From the NCBI GenBank assembly GCA_028023455.1, contig JAQFVV010000144.1, positions 932,001-996,000 on the forward strand: a stretch of 64,000 nucleotides of DNA, given 5' to 3'. The notes under the pieces were generated by a model. It did not search any database and was not told where the DNA came from. It saw only the letters and a list, made by a program, of their open reading frames with translations. The position numbers and the translations under genes were made by a program. The stretch is from Epiperipatus broadwayi (lineage: Eukaryota > Onychophora > Udeonychophora > Euonychophora > Peripatidae). Shown piece by piece: positions 22,983-31,511 of the stretch (position 1 is its first letter; each line of letters begins with the position of its first letter).

Positions 22983-24913
22983 TGTGAGAGTACCATATGA
23001 GCCTCACCTAGAACAATTTGTGTTTCTTTGTGAATTTAACTGTGCCTATATCAAATCAATAGATATAAATAACATACACCTATCTTAAGCTTTTCATATA
23101 TCAGCTAGATACATAAACTAATTAATATTAAAAGAATAATTCTAAAAATGAATTATTCTAGTTTGTTTATACACACACATAAATAAATGTTTCTAACTAA
23201 TAGTATTTTTTTATTAACCAAAACTTGACATTTGACAAAGCTGTAAGTCATCATTGCATTTTATCAGTTGAAACAAAGGAAATAAACATTTAAAGTTCAT
23301 TACAAATTGTATATTTTAAACAATAGAGAGCATGAGCATGATTATGTGATATGCTTGCAGAAATTAATCCAGTATAAAAACGAACTAACATTGTTATAAC
23401 AATAATCTTCTATTTAGTTATCAAGGTAATAACTACGTCTGTAAATTTAAATGTGTTCGAATTTAGAACACATTTAAGAAAAAAAAGAAGATTCAATATT
23501 TTAAAACATTCTTAAATTACTTACTTTAATATTATAAAGAACTATAAAGAGATAATCATTGAAATTGACAAGGTTATAATAGTTATCAACGTCTTTGAAA
23601 TGAGTTTTCAAAATATATATTTAAGAAGACAAAAATTTATAAAGATATTCTTTGGCTAGACAATTTATGCCAAGGATTTCTGCTGATGTTTTAAACCTGA
23701 ACATGTAAATTTATTCCTACTTAATGCCTAAAGTATAATCATCGTAATCTGCACGAAAAAAGTTGCCTTAATAATGGAGTATTATATTGAAGAAGATTTT
23801 AAATATTTTACTATGCAAATATTTAAAGGAATGAATATTTGGATTACCTCTTTGAAGTACGATCAAGGAACTCTACCTTTCAACATTCATCGTCATTTTA
23901 TTACGTTTAAGAAGGGATACAAAACCATTATTTTTTCTCATCTTGGAATACTTCATTGTGCACTTTAATAACTCTTAAACTTTATTTTCTTTGGGGATAA
24001 TTATATTTATGTGGAAAAATTACTTTGCATATTAAATTGGAGAACTGATAAGATGAATGTTTTATTTTTATTTATTTAATAAAATTTAGATGTTGATATT
24101 TTGATATGTGCTCTGGTGAAAATGACAGCTGACTAAGGTAAAGGTTTTTAAATTATTTCAATTTGGAAGTAAGTTTTATTATATTCCAAATTGAATCTTA
24201 CCTGACAATTATCATAATTTCTTTTAAAACATACATAATTAATATCAGAATACATTCTATTATTAATCTAGTGTGAATGGATGTTATCTTATATAGGCAT
24301 ATAACACACACTGAATCATTTTAATTACACAATATGTAGATTTATAATGTATGGTGGTATTATTTATTGTACACATGATATTAAATCATATATATGTAAA
24401 TAATTACATTATAGTTTCTGAATGTTAAATAGCTTATTATTGTATTATATAAAAGAACAGATTATAATTCTAAATTTTAATATTTTTTATTATTTATGTG
24501 ATAATATTTTTGTTTCTATTACGGATTAAAATGTGTTAAACTTGATTTTAAAATTGAACAGGTCTCGTTTGTTTATTTTATTTAGTCATTTTATAAAGCC
24601 AATAATTATAAATATACATACTCATGCATATATATATTGAATCAACTTAGTGATTTAATATTTATAAAAAAGTTATATATAGCTTATACTAAATTTATCA
24701 TTACTATGGGATACTTGTGGAAATGCCTGAAGCGAGCCAATTGCGATTTCTACTCTGAGCTCGAATTCGAGAGTAACGAGGNNNNNNNNNNNNNNNNNNN
24801 NNNNNNNNNNNNNNNNNNNNNNNNNNNNNNNNNNNNNNNNNNNNNNNNNNNNNNNNNNNNNNNNNNNNNNNNNNNNNNNNNNNNNNNNNNNNNNNNNNNN
24901 NNNNNNNNNNNNN
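22983..24913 (+). repeat. 3' LTR, right end lost in the assembly gap
   Basis: Starts TGTGAGAGTACC and follows the 5' LTR to GAGTAACGAGG at 24781, where the N run begins. About 131 bases of LTR should follow, so the given end is an estimate inside the gap. The flanking target duplication cannot be seen. Confidence 0.85.
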
Positions 24914-25281
24914 NNNNNNNNNNNNNNNNNNNNNNNNNNNNNNNNNNNNNNNNNNNNNNNNNNNNNNNNNNNNNNNNNNNNNNNNNNNNNNNNNNNNNNN
25001 NNNNNNNNNNNNNNNNNNNNNNNNNNNNNNNNNNNNNNNNNNNNNNNNNNNNNNNNNNNNNNNNNNNNNNNNNNNNNNNNNNNNNNNNNNNNNNNNNNNN
25101 NNNNNNNNNNNNNNNNNNNNNNNNNNNNNNNNNNNNNNNNNNNNNNNNNNNNNNNNNNNNNNNNNNNNNNNNNNNNNNNNNNNNNNNNNNNNNNNNNNNN
25201 NNNNNNNNNNNNNNNNNNNNNNNNNNNNNNNNNNNNNNNNNNNNNNNNNNNNNNNNNNNNNNNNNNNNNNNNNNNNNNNNN
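24782..25281. other. Assembly gap (500 N)
   Basis: Exactly 500 N, a conventional placeholder; the true size is unknown. The break falls inside an LTR and just before a large inverted repeat, both hard to assemble. Confidence 0.99.
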
Positions 25282-25430
25282 AAAATTTAACTTACCAAAA
25301 TTTTATAGAAGGATCAAAACAATTAAACTCATTTACAAATTCCTAATTTGTAAATGAGTTTAATTGTTTTGATCCTTCTATAAAATTTGTGTTAGAAGGA
25401 GGGGGGTTAGATTTTGGTAAGTTAAATTTT
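25282..25430. repeat. Large inverted repeat at the 5' edge of a Penelope-like fragment
   Basis: The left arm (25282-25341) and right arm (25345-25430) are complementary around a 3-base loop. The right arm has about 25 extra bases (25387-25411, including a G run). The pairing is otherwise almost perfect. An inverted partial copy at the 5' end is known for Penelope-like elements, and the GIY-YIG-bearing frame follows at once. Confidence 0.8.
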
Positions 25431-25454
25431 TTTAGATCTTTTTGGTGATTAGAA

Positions 25455-26222
25455 ATGAAAGAAACTAATTGTTTATTGTGCAGTCATTTAGTTAAAAGTA
25501 AAGAATTAAGATCTATAATTAAACCTGATAGCTATCAGTCTGTATCTCATAAAGTAGCTGCTTTAAGGAACTATTGTCATAGGAATATTAAATTAAATAA
25601 TTCTAGTGGGGTAGCTTTGTTTCAGAAATATCAATTTTATAAAGATTACTTGAGTGTTGGATACTCTGATAAATTTGTTAAAAGTATTTTATTTAATAGT
25701 AATATTTGTAAGGATGTAAAGGTTAAAGAAAATATGATTTTATTTCTTTGCCATTTAAATTGTCTTCTTATAAAATTGTGTGTAGAAATAGTAAATTGTT
25801 TGGAAATAAGAAAATTGCTTGGAAAAGGGGTGTTACATTGAATAATTTATTAAATAATACAAAAAGAAGTTTTTGATAGAAAGACTGTTCCTGGTGTAGT
25901 ATATTTTATCCCTTGTTTATTTTGTAAGAAGGTTTACATAGGTCAGAGTAGTTTGAGTTTAAATGAAAGAATAAAGGTTCATAAAAGTAGAGTTAAAAAT
26001 AGATATCTTAGTTCTGCTTTGTATGTCCATGAAAAAGATACAGGCCACACTATTGATTTTGATGAAGCTAAGGTTGTCTTCTTTGAGAGAAATGAAATCA
26101 AAAGAAGAATTAAAGAGTCTTTATTATTGAAAATTTATTATTCTGAAGCAATTAACTTATTTAAGAGTTCTTTTAATATTAAGGGTGGATGGGAAGTGAA
26201 TGGATTTGTGGGTAGTTTTTAA
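25455..26222 (+). pseudogene. Penelope-like element, RT thumb/linker and GIY-YIG endonuclease (copy 1)
   Basis: Penelope-like elements code for an RT related to telomerase joined to a GIY-YIG nuclease. The first frame (25455-25841) resembles the RT thumb and linker (HKVAALRNYCHRNIKL, FYKDYLSVGYSDKFVKSIL). After two frame changes comes TVPGVVYFIPCLFCKKVYIG, where VYFIP and VYIG are the GIY and YIG boxes, followed by SLNERIKVHKSR, the helix Arg region, and ALYVHEKDTGHTIDFDEA with the conserved His region. It ends in SFNIKGGWEVNG (26222). The RT core is missing, and frameshifts make the copy inactive. Confidence 0.8.
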
Positions 26223-26399
26223 TATTATATATATTGTGTAGTTTTTGGTAGTTCTTTACACTTGAGAAGTCTGCCTACAGCAGTGAAACTCTAGGTTGTG
26301 TTTTAATATTATTTTTATGCTGGTCTGGTTTAATTTTGGATAGGGGGTAGTTTTGATTACTTACCAAATACACCAGATATACATAAATTTGCTGGCCAC

Positions 26400-27066
26400 A
26401 AATCATTTTTACATAGAAATAACTTTGTGTAGTTTTGAAACTGACAAAAGAAGCAACATAGAAACTTATAGAAATGAGCTCATTAAGGCACAATATAACC
26501 AATGAGACATTGATAATCTTATTGAGAAATTTAAAAGAAGGCCTAATCACATGTTTAAACAAGATAAATTGTGAATTTTGCTCCCACATATCCAAAATGT
26601 TTATAGGAAAATGCATACGATCTTTTGCTCAGAGTTCTGGGTGTGTTTTCGTTCACCCCCTAATTTGAATAGGTATATAAACAACACCAAAGATTATATT
26701 CTTCCTGTGCAAGCACAGCAAGGGGTCTACAAGATTGCATGCAGCAAAAACAACTGCCCTGCTGCATATTATGGGGAGACAAAAGTATCGGTTCAAACTA
26801 GATTATCCCAACATGTGCATTCATACAATTAGGCCTTAGTTGATTCATCCCACCCTTCAATTTTTGTGCAGAATGCTGTGGATCATTCATGCAGAGCTGT
26901 GGGTCATTCGTGCAGACCAAATGGACCAAGAGTATTGTGTAGGGAGCGGAGTGATTTGCGAAGGAAGATTAAGGAGACATGTTTCATCATCTCAGATGAG
27001 CACGCAGTAAACAAAAGGGAATCATTTTACGCCTTGTCAAAGATATGGCAAGTGGAGGCACTCTGA
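26400..27066 (+). pseudogene. Penelope-like element, RT thumb and GIY-YIG endonuclease (copy 2)
   Basis: Reads NELIKAQYNQ, stop, DIDNLIEKFKRRPNH, then LPHIQNVYRKMHTIFCS and PNLNRYINNTKDYIL, the stretch before the nuclease. Then comes QGVYKIACSKNNCPAAYYGE, where VYKI and YYG are the GIY-YIG boxes, followed by TKVSVQTRLSQHVH. After a stop a second frame holds PRVLCRERSDLRRKIKE, ending near ALSKIWQVEAL. A 23-base duplication gives VDHSCRA/VGHSCRP where the family has one TGH-type box. It belongs to a different subfamily from copy 1 and is close to copy 3. Confidence 0.8.
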
Positions 27067-27254
27067 TTCTTATTTACATATTCACCCAGTTTTGTTCGAA
27101 TATTTGCATATCAGTATATCATTGAAAAATGATAAGAGAGTTTGTACTTCTTGATAATGAAGGGTAAGCCTTTGAAAACATTTGGAGATTTAATAAATTG
27201 TTGTTATTATTTATAGAATGGTTCAAGATAATTTTTCTATATATCATATTCAGA

Positions 27255-28235
27255 TTATATAATGTGTTTATATTTACTACTAACACATATTAAAGCTTTA
27301 CATTTACATATATATTTTAGATATGTAGATGACATATTTATTGCTGTGCCAAGCCATGTCATTACAGATCTATACACTAGCCTTCAAAACAGCACCTGCC
27401 TTGCTCACACCCATACAGCAGAAGATCAAACACACCATGTTAAATAAGTAGATATAAACATAGACAGAAATTAAATGCAGCATGGTTACAATATGATCAT
27501 TAAGCCAATTGACATACATGGAATAACACACTCCACTTTGTATGCACCCTCTTTCCACAAACCAGCTGACCTATCATCATTTCTAAACAGAAATCATAAA
27601 TTGTGTAGTATGATGCAGATAAAAGGATTAATCTTAACTAATACACAAATGATTTACTTAATACAGGATACTCACAAACCTCTATTAATAAAAAAAGTGA
27701 ATAAATTTTTAGTAAAATCAATCAAAATAAAATGGAAGAATGCAAACCCAGAATACTTATCTCATACATTCAACCATTAGTCAAATGCTTCACTAACAAA
27801 TTATTCAATGACTTCATAAATCGCATTTTGCACCCCCCCCCCCCCCATACCAACAGACTCATCAATAATGCTAAAGATAAGACCACTCCAGATGTATCAC
27901 CCCACAAGTCATGTATAAGATGACTTGTTCACAGAATGACTACCAAGCTGTATATTATGGGGTAACTAAAACCAACATCACTAATAGAGTCGCTCAGCAA
28001 AAATATCACAAAACAAAAAATATACAAGAAGGCAACTCCATCTTTGTGTAACATGAAAGGACAACAGGCCACATGTTTAAGCCAACCAATGCCAGCATTG
28101 TGTGTGTTGAGAGACAAGACACTAAATGAGAAAAATTAGAGAGGCATTCCACATAGCCAAGAACCCCAAGGTCATTAATAGAAGAGAGGCATGCTTTGCT
28201 CTTTCCTGGAAATGGCAACTGTAAGCAATTTGCAT
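27255..28235 (+). pseudogene. Penelope-like element, RT palm to GIY-YIG endonuclease (copy 3)
   Basis: Opens inside the RT palm: the catalytic box FRYVDDIFIAVPS is intact (about 27318-27356). Next come KPIDIHGITHSTLYAPSFHK and KGLILTNT (27475-27780), then the thumb and linker with TNRLINNAKDKTT. A C run at 27831-27846 interrupts the frame. The nuclease part reads MYKMTCSQNDYQAVYYGVTK with the GIY-YIG boxes, then HERTTGHMFKP after a stop, and ends near 28230 in ALSWKWQL. The 5' half is absent. Similarity to copy 2 suggests a tandem or nested pair of one subfamily. Confidence 0.8.
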
Positions 28236-28846
28236 AAAATACTTAACAAAACATAGTTTTTACGAACTATTAGTAGCTATGATTATGAAAGCAAAGTCTC
28301 TCAAAAGCGCTTAGCTAAATTTAAATTGCACTTTTAATTCTAAGATCAGACTAGCTTCATTGTCTGTGCGTTATGCAGATATATGTACTGTACTTAAAAA
28401 TGATTGAAATAATAAATTTTTATTGTTGAAAAAATCTTAATACTGGAATTATCATATGTTTAGTCTGCAATGATTACAAAGTATTTTAATATTTTTTGTT
28501 TAACAAATTATATTTATTGTCAGTAGTGTCAATAGATAAAGTATATGAATTATGAAAGGCAAGCTTCGGTGAGCTTATAAATTTATTAGTCATATTTTCT
28601 ATTGTTAATGTCCTTTAATAAAAAATTTATATATATATATCCTATTGTCAAATATCATATGCAATATATTATTGCTTTTACAGGCAAATTAATGCTTAAA
28701 AAACGTTAAGACTATTTTGTTGTTTTAAAGGAATTTTTGAATGTGCATGCAATATTAAGGAGTTTTGCAGAGCATTTGAAGGACACATATGGTTGGTCTT
28801 TTGGTATTGGGAGATCCTGTCTACTGCACCAAGTCTATTGTGTTTA

Positions 28847-29090
28847 GTCATGATTATATATATCATAAACAAGTATACATACGTTTTATAATATATTTAT
28901 TAGTAGTATGTAGATACAAAACATACACTTTTACAATAGTTATTTTTTAGATAGCTATTCTTTGCATACTACTGTTGGCTAGGTATAGTACCCAGTTCTT
29001 GGGTGAAATGTTGAGAAAGTGATTATACATTTTCTACCCACCTCCAGCTGTACTTGGCAGTTTGCCTTGTGAGTAGGTATTTACAGGCTT
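28847..29090 (+). repeat. Left arm of a 250-bp inverted repeat flanking a gypsy copy
   Basis: CTATTGTGTTTAGTCATG through GCCTTGTGAGTAGGTA matches the reverse complement of 31247-31511 with moderate divergence and small indels. The inner edges share CCTTGTGAGTAGGTA, the outer edges TTGTGTTTAGTCA. It may be a separate repeat present twice in opposite directions, or the long inverted end of a DNA element that now holds the gypsy copy. Confidence 0.6.
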
Positions 29091-29289
29091 TCAAATCAAA
29101 AGGCTAAAAGACTTGGGTTGAAATTAGCCATGCTTATGCCAATAATCTGCTTCTAGACTTTCGAGGTTCTTAAAATTACAAACAACATCAGAGATACCCT
29201 TTGATCTAAATTTTGACAAGGCATTATCTCTACTAACCAACTTTTTTATCCCTAAACCTCTAATACAGAAATATCATTTCAATCTTTGT

Positions 29290-29750
29290 GTTCAAGGGAA
29301 AGGAGAAAAAACTAGAAGATTTTGCTGTTAGAATACATTCATTAGCATTAACATGCGATCTTAAAGACTTCCTTAATTTCTGTGAGATTGAATTATCTGG
29401 GAAATGAGCAATCATAATCGTAGGATCAAGCTCCTAATGAATCCTGACATAACTTTTGAATCCACTTAGTCTCAAAGCAGAATTAGCAGAAACAACAGCT
29501 ATTCAAGCAATGCCATTGAAAAAAAATGAATTATACATTTCAAAGTATTGAGCAGAATACTGGGTTGGTCCAGCACTTAGCTGACAGCTCAAATAAATCA
29601 ACCAATGAGTGAAAAGCATTTTTACAGATGTAATGAACCAATACACACACACACAAAGAATGTCTACACCACTATAATGTGTATATATTGAGAGAATGTC
29701 AGTCACACAAAAATTATTTGTTTTAAAAGGAAACAACAAATAGCTATTGA
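29290..29750 (+). pseudogene. Gypsy gag remnant
   Basis: Reads EKLEDFAVRIHSLALTCDLK, then CEIELSG and a stop, and further on KAELAETTAIQAM, the pattern of the gypsy Gag capsid region where a helix with LxxLA follows an acidic stretch. Several stops and frame changes follow. No intact CCHC knuckle was found before the protease. Confidence 0.6.
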
Positions 29751-29754
29751 CAGA

Positions 29755-30211
29755 ATGTATGAATTCATTCCAAAAAGTAAAAAAGGCAATTTAAAGTCAA
29801 AAAAACAATTTGCCTGCATAAACAATGTGAGAAACAGTGACTCTGTTTCAAACATAGAATTATTATTAAATGACACTGGCCATAATGGAACTATACACAG
29901 GGTTAGCAGTGCCCATAGTGTCAAACAAGACATGGCTTATTATTAATAAGAGTAATAAATTTCAGCTGCATCCTAGCAACAAAACAATCACTGATTACCA
30001 AGGCATTCTAGTAACACTCTTGAGTAAGGCAAAACTGAAGGTTACAATGACCAATAGAACTAGATATTTGCCTGTTGTTGTATTTGCTGATAAGGAGAGC
30101 AATGTATTAGGACATGACTTGTTCACTCACTTACATTTTACAGTGATTAAAGTGAATCAGTTCTTAACAATAAATTTAAACAGGGTCTTCCCAGAAATAA
30201 TCAGGATTTGA
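29755..30211 (+). pseudogene. Gypsy aspartic protease, damaged
   Basis: This enzyme cuts the Gag-Pol polyprotein. The frame at 29870-30211 reads MELYTGLAVPIVS at the site of the catalytic DTGA, with Asp replaced by Tyr. It continues through SNKTITDYQGILVTLLSKAK and YLPVVVFADKESNVLGHDLF, the flap and the ILG-type strand of retroviral-like proteases. Loss of the catalytic Asp means it cannot work. The upstream frame (29755-29946) is Lys-rich and may be the Gag-Pol linker. Confidence 0.75.
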
Positions 30212-30594
30212 ACCCTAAAATAATGCACAGGACTAAGAGTGCAAAAAAGTGGATAGGTATTCACATCCTATGCCACACGTGTAAGGGAATCACCCATTGG
30301 ATTCCAGCAGTATTGATCAAAGTCATAAGATTACAGGAAGTGGAAACTGCTGATGGACAACAACATCATTGTCACAGAAACAAATTTAGGTTAATTTACA
30401 CAACATCAGCCAGCCATAATGCATCTATGGTTCTGCAACCAGACATCATCAAAATCTCATCAGATGGCAAAAAGTGGCTAGTCAACATTAATGTGTCATC
30501 AACCAGCTGTGTGACATACAGTTCCAAAACCAGACACCAGCAAAATCTCATCAGAAGAAACATTTACAATCTACCATTGATGAGTTACCAGTAA
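30208..30594 (+). pseudogene. Gypsy integrase C-terminal tail
   Basis: Contains HWIPAVLIKVIRLQEVETAD followed by GQQHHCHRNKFRLIY. These match the gypsy integrase tail pattern of a Trp followed by a Gly-Pro turn, then YEVE-DGQ and an Arg/His-rich RRHRNQLR end. In normal copies more than 700 codons of RT, RNase H and integrase core separate this from the protease. Here they abut, which marks a large deletion. The last 60 codons are repetitive (SSTSCVTYSSKTRHQQN) and unassigned. Confidence 0.75.
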
Positions 30595-31246
30595 GCTACA
30601 ATAAACCTTCAGTTCCAAAAAACCATAAATGATGATAACAGTTGACCTGCTGAGAACATTACCAAGCCAGAAGAAGCAACAAAGTGAAGAAGACAACTTC
30701 CAATGCATCTGCATGACTACATTCTTCAAGGCTAAATTTTAGCCAGGGGAGGGAATATTATACCTCACCTTGCCTTCAAATAATGAACTGGTCCAGATTT
30801 ATTCTTATCAGATTGAGCATTCATTGCTACTAACCCATGTGTGTATAAAGAGATAATGCATAGCCAATGGCTTGAACTGGACAATGAACATTGATGCATA
30901 CTGAATCTGAATGTTGCTATCGAAGAAGCAGATCTGGCCATAAATAGTCAGCCCTTTTGAAGATAGGGTAAGAGAACTACTTTCACAAAGCTGAAAGATG
31001 GAATTCTCATTCTTTCCAACAATGATCACATAGCTGAACAACCATGCATTGCACCCAGAAAACAGCTGGTAAACATGAATAACAGTACCCTGATTCTTCA
31101 TCTATGGTCAAAAGGAATTTCTGTTTATCCAGATTATAACTATTTAAGCTAATGGTACATAGTGAGGCACATCCACATTCAAGACTGGAAGCTGCCAGAA
31201 CCCAAACCAATTTGAGGCAAGCTGTCATTATAGTCAGAAGGATCAC

Positions 31247-31511
31247 CTTACCTACTCACAAGGCAGGCTGCCAAGCATAGCTGCAAGTGGGTAGGAAATC
31301 TATGAGAGAACATACAGTCTTTCTTCAACAGTTCATCCTAGAACTGGGCACTATACCTCACCAATAATAGCAGGCAGAATACAGATATCTGTAAATTACA
31401 ATCATAATTGAGTATATGTTTTGCATCTATAAATTACGAATAAACATATTACAAAACATAGGTATACTCATTTGTGCTTATATGTATAATCGTGACTAAA
31501 CACAACAGGTC
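31247..31511 (-). repeat. Right arm of the 250-bp inverted repeat
   Basis: The reverse complement begins CTGTTGTGTTTAGTCACG and ends GCCTTGTGAGTAGGTA, matching 28847-29090. The words ACCCAGTTCT/GCCCAGTTCT and TTTCTACCCAC/TTCCTACCCAC are shared. Confidence 0.6.

Larger units (their letters stand above)
17677..24913 (+). mobile_element. LTR retrotransposon with 1.93-kb LTRs, apparently non-autonomous
   Basis: Two long direct repeats (17677-19604 and 22983 into the gap) flank about 3.4 kb. A tRNA-primer site follows the 5' LTR directly (19605) and a purine tract precedes the 3' LTR (22970-22979). The internal region has three coding stretches: a gag-like frame with a coiled coil, an unassigned frame, and an integrase C-terminal tail of Ty3/gypsy type. 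I see no protease, RT or RNase H, so the element probably relied on a partner. The right end is inferred: the 3' LTR is cut by the gap about 131 bases before its expected end. Confidence 0.8.
29100..30770 (+). mobile_element. Ty3/gypsy retrotransposon, internally deleted
   Basis: In order on the plus strand: gag remnants, protease, then directly the integrase tail, then a polypurine stretch (GGGGAGGGAATA near 30748-30759). RT, RNase H and the integrase core are missing between about 30200 and 30240. The LTRs were not identified. The phrases resemble the K02A2.6-like gypsy elements common in invertebrates. Confidence 0.75.
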
